NCBI GenBank assembly: GCA_015178975.1
Contig: WHVD01000034.1
Coordinates: forward strand, 620,001 to 684,000
DNA length: 64,000 nt
Direction of reading: 5' to 3'
Source: Hysterangium stoloniferum
Lineage: Eukaryota > Basidiomycota > Agaricomycetes > Hysterangiales > Hysterangiaceae
Under the pieces are notes generated by a model. The model was not told the origin of the DNA. It did no database searches and worked only from the letters and a program-made list of their open reading frames with translations. The number at the start of each line of letters is the position of its first letter. Positions within the stretch are counted from its first letter, which is position 1. Both the position numbers and the translations under genes were made by a program. Shown piece by piece: positions 49,140-62,727 of this stretch.

Positions 49140-50780
49140 GTTGAAGTGGAGGAAGGATTTGGGATGCTGGAAACATTGAAATGAATGTATCTTTATTTTT
49201 TTTAAATAATTGACTTGCACAAAATTTCTTGATGTGAAAGAGAGTAGTAATGGAAGTGTTGGAAATGATTGGAAAAGGTCGGAAACCAGACAGACAGACA
49301 GGAATGGAAAATCAGAGTGCTGATAAAGGTTGGGGTTTACTAGGATAGGTGGTGTGGAAGTCAGTTACAATTTCCCTAGGATGTCCAAGTTTCCTGGCCA
49401 ATATCTATCAAGTTTCTTCATTGGTACCTTTGTAGCCTGCCCATTTGACTAAATAAAGCAATTTACAAGTATGTCAGTGATTGTCAATTTTAGAATCCAA
49501 AATCTTGGAAACTTCAAATTTGCGTTCTCCATCAATGACGACCAGAGGAGGTGGAGGTTGAGTATATTCCGGGATGTTGTTAGGAACACAGGGTTCTAAC
49601 ATGGAAATGTGGAAAATGGGATGAACTGCTTGTATACTATTGGGAAGTCAGAGAGTCCAGGAAAGTGAGCCAGCTTGTGCTATGATTTTGAAAGGACCTA
49701 AGAATTTCTCAGCAAGTTTTTTGGAGGGTTGGGTAGTTCAGAAGAATTGAGCTTTTATGAAAACATGATCTCCAATCTTGAAGTTAGGAGGCAGAATTCT
49801 GTTTTTATCAGTGGAACATTGATAATGTTCCTGGGCAGAAGAAATAACTTTCTGAAGTTCCTGGTGTAACTCATCAAGGTTGGTAATAAATTCTTGAGCA
49901 CAAGTGGATGCCAGATTTTGTTTAGAATGTACTGCAAGATTAGGATTGTATCCTTTATTGGTGAAAAAGGGAGAGATGTTGGTAGTGGCATTTGGAGAGT
50001 TGTTGTAAGCAAATTCCACAAGTGAAAGAAGGGATTTCCAATTGTCCTAGTTGCAATAAATGCAGAGGTATTGTGGTTGACACATTCTATTTGTCCATCA
50101 TCTTCTGGATGATATCCTGAGGTGAAGTGTAATTTCATATTGAGAGCTTTTCTGAGAGCCTTGAAGAAGTGGGAAATGAACTTGGAACCTCAATCAGAAG
50201 TTATGTACATGAGACAGAACACCATGTTTGGAAAATACATGAATGATGAAAAGTTTGGCTAGTTGCAAGGATGTGATTGTATCATGAGTGGGTTTGAAAA
50301 TTCCTTGTTTTGAGAATTGCTCTACAACAACAAGAATGGATGTATAGCCTTTGGAAGATGGGAGTTGTTTGATAAAATCCATGGAAATTGAATTCCAGGG
50401 TTTTTCCAGTATTGGGAGTTGCTTGAGAAGGCCATATGGCTTATGTCTCTGGGATTTGGAGTGTAAGCAGGTGATGCATAACTTACAGAACTGGGTTACA
50501 AAATCTTAGAGGTTGGGCCAAGTATATTCTCTTCAGATTAATCCAAGAGTATTGTGAATACCATAATGTCTGGAGATCGGATGATCATGTTTGTACTGAA
50601 GTACATGGAGTTGGAGATTGTCAGAATCTGGAACATAGATACATCCATCAAGACAGATGAAACCTTGAGAGTCTTGGGACCACCAGGGTTGATTGGGATC
50701 TTTAGGAACTTCTAGGTGTGACTTGAGAGCCAGATCAAAAGTAAGTGTGGAAAGGATATCTTGATGTAATTGCTCAATGT
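49140..50780 (-). mobile_element. Ty3/Gypsy 3' fragment, minus strand
   Basis: Integrase pieces (DGQIECVNHNTSAF near 50090, MEFAYNNSPNATTNISPFF near 50010, MDFIKQLPSSKGYTSILVVV near 50380) and an upstream linker (WWSQDSQGFICLDGCIYVPD) near 50680. It is cut at 50780 by an LTR. Broken and CpG-poor. Confidence 0.78.
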
Positions 50781-52000
50781 TGTTACAACCAGAATACCCA
50801 CCGGGACCTGGACCCATCCTACATATACCCAACTCTCTATATTGTATGAACAATGCACCAGACCCCACCTGGACATTCTGGAACTCCTTGTTCCCAATCC
50901 ATCTTTGCTTGTTTGTCATCTGGTTCAGTTTTACCTTTGTTCCATTTTAGTTTTGACACCTGGTTTATTGTATTATTGTACTCCTGTTATGTCTTTTTGT
51001 ATGTCTGAAGTAGTAGTACAATAACCTACTAGTCTATATAGCAAAGTAGTTATTTGTACATACAATCTGATCAGAAAATCAACTTAGTATCTATTTGTCT
51101 CTTGCACCTTGCATATCCCTGGAACCCATGGGATTCCCATCTGCTCCTGTTAAAATTGGACAATGCGATCTGTGAAGGTGCAGCACATAAGCTGAAGCTG
51201 TGTCCTTCCTGGAACTTCCATAGGTTTTCCCCAGACATCTGTGTGTGAGCCTTTGTTAAGGAGTGTGCATGGAGCTTATTGGAGGGTTTCTGGAGAAACC
51301 CATGGGAAAGTTGGTAGGACTTGGCTTCAGCTTATAGGCTGTGCACTCGCAAGATCATGTTGTCCAATTTCAGATGGGTGGGTGGGAATCCCAGGGAGTC
51401 TGGGAGTAGTTGGTGGGTTGAGGGGTCAGGCAGTGATGATGAGTTGGAGGTTGAGTAATAGATAGGTCAGAGCCTGTGGGCCCCAATGAGGTAAATAGTG
51501 GTGTGTTTCAAAGAGGAGATTAGAGCAGAAAATGTACTGAGATTACTGGGGGAATCTAAGCTGATTTTCTGACTGGATTGTATGTACAAAATCTGCCAGA
51601 CTATATAGACTGTGTGTTGATAACTCATATATAAACCTGCTGTAATGTAGCTACTAATCAATCAGAATATCGACTTAGATACACCTCTAGTTTCTGACTC
51701 CACTATCCGTTCATGACCCCCACATTCTGACACCATCCGATTTCATGACCTCTGGATTCTGATGCCATCCAATTTCATGACTCAACCTACATTTATGACC
51801 TTGACCTTGATTCTGATATTTGCCACTTTGGTTTCCAACTGTTCGCATACAGCTCGGTTTCCGATCACTGAGTATTACCTTATACATTTGAAATTTAAGG
51901 ACATTCGATACCTTTGTGAGGGTGCAGCACATAAGCTGAAGCCAAGTCCTTCTGTTCAGTCCCCATCAGTTCCCTGAACCTCCCATTTTAGTTCTTAACA
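50781..52000. mobile_element. Cluster of three LTRs in alternating orientation
   Basis: An antisense LTR starts TGTTACAACC at 50781 (module inverted at 51174-51207). A sense family B-like LTR starts TGTTAAGGAG at 51253 (module 51317-51350). A second antisense LTR ends TTCTTAACA at 52000 (module inverted at 51918-51951). Boundaries between the second and third (about 51600-51700) are unclear, and I find no flanking duplications. Confidence 0.65.
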
Positions 52001-52036
52001 GTATATTCTGATTACACACTCACATTTCCATCAATC

Positions 52037-55000
52037 ATGCCTCCAAGGAAGAAAGATGCTAAGCTAAGTGGCGAAGCAGAATCTTCCACCCTCCAATCTC
52101 CATTCTTGTATACAGCTCGAGCTACTCTGAAAACCCCACAACCAGAACCCTCTAAAGAATCCCGCTTTGTGGAAATTACTGGTGACACTGAGGAAGAACC
52201 CAAAGCTGCCGAACCTGAAGCACCTGAAGAGGTTAACAATCAGTCCACCCCTGGACTGGAACCCGAAGGTAATGATTGGCCTCCCACATGAGCCAGCGAC
52301 CAGTCTACATCCCAAGCCAATGGTCCTATGAAGTCTGCAAAACAAAAACCGGAATTCACTCCCAACAAAGCATGGGAATTGTTCTCAGGTACCTTGGGAT
52401 CCCTTAATGATTTTTTAAAGAACAATACCAAGGAAAAGGAACCTGGGCAAACCCGAGTCAATAAACCCAAACCCTTTACTGGCTCAAACCTGAAGAAATT
52501 ACTGACATTTCTTATGCAATGTCGATTCAACTTTTGGGACTGCCGGGCTGCCTTTGCAATGGATGACCGAAAGGTAAACTTTGCACTCTCTTCCCTCAAG
52601 GATTCTGCAGCAGCCTGGTTTGAACCCACATTCTCTGACCTCACTTCTGATGAACCCAATTGGCTCCATGACTGGATGCTTTCATTGAGGAACTCGAAAC
52701 AAACTTTGGCCCCTATGACCAAGCTGGTGATGCTGAGGCTGTGCTTTCTAATCTCAAAATGAAAGACACCCAACATATTACTGACTACATCATCCAGTTC
52801 AACAACCTTGCTGTGCATTGTGACTGGGATGACTCAGCCCTCCATGTTCTACTCCAGCCTCCCATCCTGCCTCAAAGATGAAGTTTCCAAAGGGGAGACC
52901 AGTAAACCAAAAACTCTCCCACTTATACATCTAAAGGCCCAAAACATGGATGCCCAATACTGGGAATGACACTCGGAAGTCAGTCACAGTGGCCCATCAG
53001 ACAGAAAATCATCAGACAACAAGAACAACAACAAGTCTGGTAATCAAAATACCAACAATACTGGCAACTTGAATTCTGATAAAAAGTCTGAACAACAAAG
53101 GCTCCAATGACAAAAAGGGCAAAGGCAAACAGTCGAGTAAGTCTCAAGACAAGGACAAACCGGACCTTACTGGCAAACTCGGCTCTGACAGCAAGCTCCT
53201 ACCACAAGAAAAGCAATGCTGAATGGACAACAACCTTTGTTTGTTGTGTGCAGATCCAAGACACTGAGTCGCCACATGCCCAAAAGCCACAAAGCCCAAT
53301 CAGCCAATACGGCTACAACTTTGCAACTGGCCAAGCTGGCTGCCAAGTCAAAAAAAGATTAAGCAAGTCTCTGGATTCCATGTGGTTAGAGAGTTGCATT
53401 GAATCTCCCTGCACACCAGAGAATTGTCATCTTAATGTGTCTGCTCTTTATGATCCAAATTCATTGTTTATAGATCTTACTTTGGAACCCTTCAGGAGCC
53501 TTACTTTTCAAGCTCTTGTAGATTCAGTCAGGTTCAACCCATTGTTTCATAGATATAAGTTTTTCCCAAAAACATCAGTTAAAAAACTATGCAATAGATC
53601 CAATTCCACTCCAACATTTTGATGGTACCTCAAACTTTGCAATCTTGCAAGCCTGTGAACTCCAAATTCAGTTCCCATGTGGAACCTTTCAGACAGTTAC
53701 TTTTTTTGTAACACAGTTGGACTTGAGCTGCTCCACGGTTCTAGGACATAACTGGCTCACCTACTACAATCTGTTGATTGATTGGGTATTGGGCAGTATA
53801 CTCTATCAGCACCTGATACGACTGGTCTGTCTCCACCTGTTTCAGCAAATATGGCCTCTATAGCACCTCCGGCCCCTGTGGCAAATCCAAGCTCTCCGCC
53901 TTCCATCTCTCTAATAAATGCCACAGCTTCTATGAGAGCCATCAAGTTGGAAGAGTCCCAAGCATTTACAGTCAATCTTAAAGTTGACAAAGCCACCAGT
54001 TGTTTTGCAACCCCAGTGGCTGAACCTGTTGCAGATTTGGAAGGTGTTCCAGAAAAATACCATGAATTTGCAGATGTCTTCAGTAAATAAAAAGCTGATC
54101 AACTTGCCCCTCACAGGCCCTACAATTTAAAAATTGATATTGAAGAAGGTTCACATCTGCCCTTAAACCCAGTTTATCCTCTCTTGCAGTCCAAACTATC
54201 AGCTATCCAAGATTTCTTGGATGAACACTTGGCTGTAGGATTTATCCAACCCTCAAAATCTCCTTATGGAGCCCCTGTTCTATTCATTCAGAGAAAAGAC
54301 GGTTCCCTATGGCTTTGTGTTGACTTTTGAGGACTCAATGCAATCACTCAGAAAGATAAGTACTTGTTACCACTAATTTCTGATCTACTCAATACCCCTC
54401 GGAAAGCCTGAATCTATATAAAGAATAGATCTTAAACATGCTCATCATTTGGTTCAAATTGCCAAAGGCAACAAGTAGAAAATAGCTTTCCGCACTCGCT
54501 ATGGCTCCTTTGAATGGTTATGATGCCTTTTGGTCTTACCAACCCTCCGTCAGTCTTTCAACAACATTTTATCAATGTCATTGTGTACTTAGATGACATC
54601 CTCATATTTTCCGAAGACCCTACACTTCACGATGAACACATCCATGAAGTTCTCTGAAGACTCTGAAAACATGGTCTTTTCGCAAATGGTAAAAAATGTT
54701 CATTTGATGTTGACACAGTTGGATATTTAGGTTTCATGAAGGGACCCGACAGTCTCCACATAGATGACTCTAAAATTCAAGTCATTCAAGATTGGCCAAA
54801 CCTCGGAAGGTCAAGGACATTCAGTCCTTTTTAGGCTTTGCCAATTTTTATCATCATTTCATTCACAACCACTCAAAAATCAGTGTTCCGCTCACTCATC
54901 TTACTCATAAAGACACCCCATGGAATTTTTCCAAGGAATGCTGCATGGCATTCCAAGAATTGAACAGTGCATTTACATCTGCCCCTATTTTGTCCCACTG

Positions 55001-55690
55001 GAAGCCTGACATTCAACTCATTGTGGAAACTGATGCCTCGGATTATGCACTTGCTGTGATATTGTCCATTCTGGACACCGACAGTGAAGTCCACCCAGTA
55101 GCCTTCTTGTCTCACACCTTCTTGGCACCTGAACTCAACTATGATGTTCACAACAAGGAACTGCTCATGATATTTGAAGCTTTCAAGGCATGGCGACATT
55201 ACCTGGAAGGATCGACTCATCTGATAGATGTTATAACTGACCACAAAAATTTGGTCTACTTTTCAACCACTAAACTCTTGACCTGCTGACAAGCTCACTG
55301 GTCCGAATACCTTTCCACTTTTAATATGGTAATCTGCTTCCGTCCCAGCCACCTTGGTGGAAAACCCAATGCTATGACTAGACAATGGGACGTCTATCCT
55401 AAAGAGGGGAGTAGTGACTATGCCACAGTTAATCTGCATAACTTTAAGCCTATGTTTTCATCCAAACAACTGTCTGTGTCTATCTGAGCCACTTACCTCA
55501 TTCACCCAGTCTTGCAAAGTGTTATCCTTATGATTACCAAAAAGTTACATCAAGACATACTATCAGCAATTCCATTAGACCCAGTCACCAAAGCACTCCA
55601 TTTCATTGGAGTCTTTCATCCAAATTGTACCATTAAGGTCAATTCCACTTATTGCCCTAATCACCTCCAGCTCCCTTACAGGTGCTTGCA
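52037..55690 (+). mobile_element. Ty3/Gypsy element, gag to RNase H, plus strand
   Basis: Gag from about 52037 (MPPRKKDAK), with KPKPFTGSNLKKLLTFLMQC near 52470. A zinc-knuckle-like region lies near 53220 and a protease region about 53500-53760. Reverse transcriptase spans about 54120-54800 ([12 protein letters not shown] near 54590). RNase H spans about 54990-55260 (ETDASDYALAVILS, TDHKNLVYF), followed by the start of the integrase linker. It is truncated before the integrase core and heavily broken. Same family as the minus-strand fragment at 49140-50780. Confidence 0.85.
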
Positions 55691-55693
55691 ATG

Positions 55694-55797
55694 ATTATTC
55701 ACCTTTTACTTATATTGTACTTTGATAGTCAATACAACTTAGCCATACCTAGAAGTTCGACATTCTTTGTATGTCAAATGGCCAGAACTTCTACAAC
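55694..55797 (+). repeat. End piece of LTR family D
   Basis: TATTGTACTTTGATAGTCAA and the terminal CTACAACTCTTCACA match the ends of the LTRs at 20832-21405 and (inverted) 24583-24680. Confidence 0.6.
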
Positions 55798-58405
55798 TCT
55801 TCACACTGCCATTCCCAATGGAAGGTGATACCATTGAGACTCTGTATTCTGTATTTGTGGCAGTCTTTGATGATGAGTTGGAGAGGTTAAGGGAGGACTT
55901 GCAGGCTGAGGCAGCAGATCCAGACCCAGACACAGCATCAACAAGACTACCTCCATTGAGGGCTGCTAATCATACCATTCTAATCATTGATGAGATGAAA
56001 ATTTACTTGTGGAGGCCATCAAAATGTCCAGAAGTATCACAGGAGCTCTGGCATGAGGGTCAGGAACAGACTCATGCCTGGAGGGAGAGACAACAACATT
56101 CACTGCTGATAGACAGGGTGTCTCTGCAACTGGACATACTGGGTAGACTTCCATCACTGCATCAACCCAGCCTCAGGTATTTGTTGTCACCAGAAAAAGA
56201 AAACACAGCAGCATGCTCCCAAGCCTTTGGCACTATCTGTTTTGTAATGCATTGAAATTTGTCTGGGGAACAAATCATCCTCCCTCTGTCATCAAATGGG
56301 ATTGGGTGACACTGAGAGGTGCACAATTGATTTGGTAGAATCTCAGGGGGCAGCCACCACACATTTGCACAAGGGCAGGTCAGAGGGCCTGATTCAACTG
56401 GTTGATAGAGATCAAGAGGAGAGTAAGGAGGTCAAGCCATAGGGGAAGGTGGCTGCTGGGATGATGGTTTAGATGAGCTGGAGCAGGGGCTTTTGGAACT
56501 ACACAGTTAAGCCAGTCCACTGTAGATTGCATACTGCCTTGCAGTGTGGGAGGGCAGGTGTAATGGGAGTGGATCTGGTGGTGGCCTTGGCACTGGGTGG
56601 GCCACCACCGTTGTCTCAGAAGATCAGGGGTAAAAGAGAGGGTACTATAATTTTCTGCTCATTACAGTGTTTCAGCTTTATTATGTGTTTTCAGGGGGTT
56701 AGTCTACTATTGTTCGCATAAATAGGCAAACTTCCACTAGTTAGAGGAGTCTTTTTCAAATTGGAGCCTAGTCCTACTCTGTGCATTCCACATTATATCC
56801 AAAGCTGAACCATATGGAAGTGTCACTGTCATATCACATATCCATAAAAAAAGAATCCTCCTATCTTGGGCAGTTTTCTTGAAGCTGAGTACCGAGATGG
56901 AAGTGCTATGGAAACCAGTGGGGCTTAAGCACTCTTCACATTATGTGGCTATGTGCTGCCCCTATTTCTTTGAAAGTAATTTCTCATTATCAACGAAAGG
57001 AACACTCCCATCCAAAAATCATATACCTTTGTTGATAGATATATGTTGAATGATTGTGAAATAAATGATTATGACTGTGCTCACCAGTAACTTCAAGTTG
57101 AAAGCACACTGGAAAGAGCACTTCACTTTAGACTATCATCTGCTGTTCTATATATGGCTGGGTATCTGGTCAGGATTGTGATTTATTGACCTTCACAATG
57201 ATTTGTGCCTCCTTGTAAGTATACATTGGATCAAGGTGATCCACAGCGAGGATAGAGGTAGGAATATATGATATCTAGGTCCATCGCTTTACCTCAGGTA
57301 GTAAAGAGATTGTATAATCTTTGACACGAAGAGGAGTGGGTAAGATATTCAACTTGGTAGTATACTAGAGTACCTAGAATATCAATAATGCTGTATTTCT
57401 CAGTGTAGTATAAATAACATAAACAAGTGAAATGGAGCAGCAGGCTATAGACTGTTCCTTGCAAGCCAGCACTTGGAGTATACTGAACTAGGAAGACATG
57501 CTTCTTACCCTTAGGTACATATATAAATGCCCATATGGAGACCCTGAGTTATACTTTACCTCGTTGCAACTGTATGCCAGCGAATAGGGGGTTTGTTCCC
57601 AAATGGGGCTAGGTGAAGAAATAAAACCTTGAGGTTATTTCGCCATCATTGTCGAATGAGAACTGGATGAAGAAAATTTTTACAAACTGTGCTCATATGT
57701 CTCTTTACAGCAGGCTCGCATGTCCTGTTGTAAAAAGGGATGAGGAATACATGAGGCTTCCTTTTGGGCTAGGAACAAAGGGAAGATTTTCTCATGGCAA
57801 TTCTTCTCGGGTGCCCCTTATCCTGATCCTCGTGCCCAGCTTCTTCTGTAGTGGTTCTGTTCAAAGGAATGGATGACTCTCCGTAGCACTAAAACTCTAA
57901 GTTTCTAATTCAAACTGATGGCTGTGACAGGTGACATGGTTTAGAACTTGCTGTCAAAACTGTAGAGCCAATTTCCATAAAATGGGGGATTAGATGTATA
58001 TGACCAGACCGTCATAGCCATCCCATTGTTGTGACCTTCTAATGCCACCTCTCATGTCACAGTGCCATGTTTACCTTCAATACATTCAGTGTTCATGTGC
58101 AGGACATTCAAAATGAATTGCAAGTTGAAAGCCTCACTCGTATTTCAATCTACAGCCCCCCTATATGTTTGTAACCTTTGTATCTATTTGTGTAAATTGT
58201 TTGACACATTTCACTGAACTTTAAATAATGTATTTGCTTACCAGTAAACTTTAAAGGACTTTGCAGACAAAAAGGGTATAGCAATGAACAAAGCAGGAGT
58301 CGCAGCTGCAGACCAGATACAGAGGGCCAGGTGGCAAGGCGGAAGCAAATGACTGAAAAGGATATATGGATTAATATATGACACAGTGAGAAATTAGGTA
58401 CTCAC
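55798..58405. other. Degraded, CpG-poor DNA without recognised genes
   Basis: Only short open frames. The longest (55767-56255, an acidic stretch DDELERLREDLQAEAADPDP) resembles a degraded retroelement gag-like or tail segment but matches nothing I recognise. Confidence 0.4.
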
Positions 58406-58447
58406 AAAAATTATGAACGAGGGTCCTGACCCTCGTTCAAAATTTTT
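58406..58447. repeat. 42-bp near-perfect palindrome
   Basis: Two 20-bp arms (left AAAAATTATGAACGAGGGTC, with one mismatch) around a 2-base centre. It retains CpG in an otherwise CpG-poor area and the right side continues into a T run. It could be a cruciform or transcription-end hairpin, or the head-to-head junction of two transposon ends. Confidence 0.9.
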
Positions 58448-59265
58448 TGTTTAGGACAAATCATCCACCTTCAAAAGGTGACATGACAGTTTCCCTGTTG
58501 TCACTTAACCATCGGCATACCAGCAGTATCACTTAGAACTGAGAATTTAGGATTATAGGGCTACGGAGAGTCATCCAATGTTGAAATAGGCAAGATGGTT
58601 GTTGTTTTATGACAGCCAGTTCTATTCCATCGGTTGATAAATTAATTGTTAGAAGCCTAGGGTCTAATGAATTATTGTTCATTTCTGTTTGTCGAAAAAA
58701 GATTACATCCCCTGGATAGTGACGGGATTGGTCGTAAGACCCCGGCGAATGTGTAAGCATCTCACATCAAGGTGATAACAACTGACTAACTATCAAAACA
58801 ACATACTCCCTTTATGGCATATTCCACATTCATTATTTTCATCTTTTTTCATCTTTTAGTCCCTCGGTGTGTAATCCTGCTGGCTTACCAACACAGACCC
58901 ATTTCCACCGGACACCCAACTCCATTGTCTATCTGATTGCCTTCCCAATTCTACCGGACATCCAACTCCATTGTCTACCACTTCAATCCATTGTCTATCT
59001 GATCGCCATTGTTCTCGGGCCAATCTGGAACTCCTTTTTCTTCAGACTCCGAATAGTTGCCTTTTGTTATGAAGATTCATTTGGTTCCTTATGTCTCATG
59101 TCACCACACCATTGTTCCATGAGGATATATAATCACTCCCCTAGATGTAGCTAAAAGGACAGAAGCTTCTACCACTTGTATTCACATATTGTACTACATT
59201 AACAAGGATAACTTAGTCCTGTCTGTACTGATAGTGAGGTCACGCAACAACCTTACACTTTTCTT
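58448..59265. other. Probable LTR/leader region of the next Gypsy element
   Basis: No gene seen. A direct repeat around CCAACTCCATTGTCTA occurs twice between 58916 and 59000 with a partial third copy. An LTR-like end (CAACCTTACA) lies near 59250. Boundaries are not defined. Confidence 0.35.
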
Positions 59266-62200
59266 TTGACATTGACTAAGGACAAACCATCCACTGTGTC
59301 TCATTTACCATCCACACCAACACCACTGCTTACTCGCACAGAAATGAGAAGGAGACACCAGCTTGGACTACCTCCTCTCCTCATAAACCCCCTTGTAGAC
59401 ACCATACCTACAGCACCCTCTATCTCAAGGACCTGTTCAATCAAATCAGACTCTTCGGAAACAGATACAGATACAGACACTGAATACTCAACCATTCAAA
59501 CATACCCCTCACACCTCAAGGTCTCATCAATACCATGAAGCAAGACCTTAACAATGCCACAAGCTGAACTAAGCCAACTGATAGCTGAAGTCAAGGTCGG
59601 CAAATAAAAGAATGCCCAATGCTTACCACCAGCCAATACACACCAATAGTCCACCAAAGTTGGTCTACAGCCTGTCGCCGATATATGAAGTTTGGAGAAA
59701 AGAAACCTGAGGAGATTGTGCACTATGTAGCAGATGCCATGATGGAACCATGGCTCATGGAGACTTGGATCAATGCCCTTACCTTAGAGAAATATCTGGA
59801 GGAACTTCCAAGCATTACCCTCAAGAAAAACTGGGCCCACCTCATCAGGGAGAAAATTCTAACCACATCACAAGGCAGCCGAAGATTCATTGATTGGAAG
59901 ATAGAAATGGAAAATCTCAATGCAATCCTTAACACTTCAGCAAAATCCTTTGCATTATCCATGGTTGCCCTGAAGATACAGCTAGAGGCGAATCTTGACA
60001 AAGCACTCAAACGTAACCTTCTTGTTGAGCCTATACTTTCAACAGAGCTTTCCACATGGAGTAGTGAAGTGAAAGAATGTGATGAGCATGTTCGTGAACA
60101 ACAAGAGTTAGTCCAGGAACAGATCACAGCTAACAATGCTGCTCATGCCCTCCACCGCAATGAGAGGAAGGATCTAGCTTCCAGGCTATCTGACCCTCCT
60201 TCAGGTTCCTCTGCCAAAACAACCAGGACCAAACTTCCTAGGTTAACTGAGGAAGAATGGAAGCTCCTCCACAACCATGAAGGATGCACATGCTGCCGTG
60301 TTTTCTATCCTGGTCATCGCTCCGATTCATGCCCTATGAAAGCTAACAATTCATGGCCAGATGCTGCTACCTACGAAACACTCACCATATCAATGGCTCA
60401 TGCTGCTGCACCTCGTGTCACAGCTGGCCTTGCAATGGCCCACATCAAAGAATGCTTAGATGAGGATACTGACACGTATGTCACTTCTACTGACACACCA
60501 ACACTCCCCTTTACTGTACCACACCTCTATGCACCCATAGAGTTAACAGGTCCACTCATCTCTGAATTCCCCATCTCCATAAAAGCCCTCATTGACATAG
60601 GATATCCTTCTACAGTGATTAGCGATCCCCTTGTTTCACAATTAGGATTACATCGATTTTCCCTACCCAAGGAGGAAGATAATCTATCATCACTATCAGA
60701 GATGCCATTGAGTTGTAAAGAGTTTGTAAGGTTAAAGGTTACTTCAGGGAATGGGGCATGGCAATCAGGAGTTATTCAGGCAAAAATACATGTTGGATTA
60801 CCAGTGCCACTCATACTAGGAATGTCATTTCTTTCTCCACATCACATAGTAATTGACACCAATAAGCGGACAGCACATGACACATGGGCCAACTATGACA
60901 TTGCCAACCCAGTGCCTCCAAAACCAAGAATGCTACCAGTCCACCCCACCAAGCCACAGACTCCCCCACAGGTCTCACAGACCAACATGAAATCAGAACC
61001 ACCACTTGCAGGATATTTGATGCCAGCTCCTATCATGGCTGCTGTACGTGAATGCATCGAGACCTTGGCATTACAGGAGATGTTAGCAAAAAAGGATGCA
61101 GAATTAAAGAAAATCTTCAGTGATCGATTCCCACTCAGACTACCAGATGTGACTACTCTACCCACCCACATCTACCACCACATCCGACTCAAGGACCCAT
61201 CCAAGGTTACAACAGGACAGGGATATTCTGCTCCCAAGAAGTTCCATGATTCGTGGAAGATCCTCCTTGAAGAACACTTGGCTGCTGGGCAAATACAGCC
61301 ATCATCCTCAGAATATGCATCACCAGCCTTCTGTGTACCAAAGTATAGCAATGGTGTGCCAGTCTTTGACATCCCCCCACAATGGGTAAATGACTATTGA
61401 GAGCTTAACAAGAACACTGTGCAGGATAAGTATCCACTCCCTTGAGTGGATGATATACTGTCTGATTGTGGCCAGGGTATGATATTTGGAAAACTAGATA
61501 TGACAAATTCATTCTTTCAGACCAGAGTGCACCCTGATGACATTCACCTCACTGCAGTCTGTACACCTTGAGGACTATACGAGTGGACCATCATGCCAAT
61601 GGGTGGATGTAATGCACCCTCCACACACCAATGACCCCTACGACAGGTGCTGGGGAAATTTTGCCATGTCTATATGGACGATATTATCATTTGGTCAAGG
61701 TCAATAGAAGAACATGAACATAAAATCACCATCATTCTACAGGCACTCCAAGAGGCCCAACTGTATTGCAACCCAGAGAAATCCATACTCTTCGTGAGGG
61801 AGATCTCTTTCCTTGGGCATCACATCACACCTGAGGGTATCTGCCTAGATGCTCAGAAGACAGAGTGTATTGTCAACTGGCCACAACCTACAATGGCAAC
61901 CAATGTCCGTGGATTCTTAGGACTCACCCGATATGTCTCCACATTTCTCCCTGCCCTAGCAGAGCACACCAGTGTCCTCACACCCCTCACTACCAAGGAC
62001 TGTGACTGCCAGTTTCCCACCTGGACCTCCAAACACCAGGCTGCCTTTGAAGCCATTAAACAATTGGTCACCAGTGTTGATTGCTTGACAGTGATTGACT
62101 ATGAGGACACAACTGGGAAGATATTCCTTACTACCAATGCCAGTGACAGGCGCACAGGTGGGTGCAGTACTCAGCTTCGGCCAGGACTGGACTACTGCTT

Positions 62201-62700
62201 GGCCCGTCGCTTACAATTCATGTCAACTAAATACAGCGGAGCGCAACTACCCCGTCCATGAAAAGGAACTATTAGCCATCATCAAGGCACTAAAGAAGTG
62301 GCACACCAGTCTGCTTGGATGCCATTTTGAGGTATACACAGACCATAGGACACTCGAATATTTCCAATCACAGAAGGAAATGTCCCACCGGCAGATGCAT
62401 TGGTCCATGTACCTTGCAGATTTCGACTTCAACATCAAATATATACATGGTGAGGACACTGTTGCCGGTGTCCCGCATGCCCAATTGTGAACCAGATGCC
62501 AGATACACTGCCTGTGCCTTGGCATACACTCGCTCCCCACGAAAACGACTCGTGGGTGGCACCTTGAGTATAGCCACAGATCCCTCCCTGCTGGACAGCA
62601 TCCGGGAGGGATATGCTCAGGACACATTCTGCATACAACTCCGAGCCGACATCATTGCTGGAAGTGTTCGTTGTGTGTGGTTTGGACCCATATGTACCCA
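59266..62700 (+). mobile_element. Ty3/Gypsy element, gag to RNase H, plus strand
   Basis: A long gag-protease-RT open frame covers 59619-61400. It includes a zinc knuckle CTCCRVFYPGHRSDSCP near 60287, a protease-like segment (ALIDIGYPSTVIS near 60587) and the start of RT (SSEYASPAFCVPKYSNG). RT continues with VYMDDIIIWSRS near 61670. RNase H runs about 62100-62480 (TDHRTLEYFQSQKEMSHRQM). The element is cut near 62700 where a copia-like element begins, so integrase is missing. It has about five breaks and is less decayed than the Gypsy elements at 20-33 kb. Confidence 0.87.
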
Positions 62701-62727
62701 CATGTACTTACCATAGCGCTATCTGCG

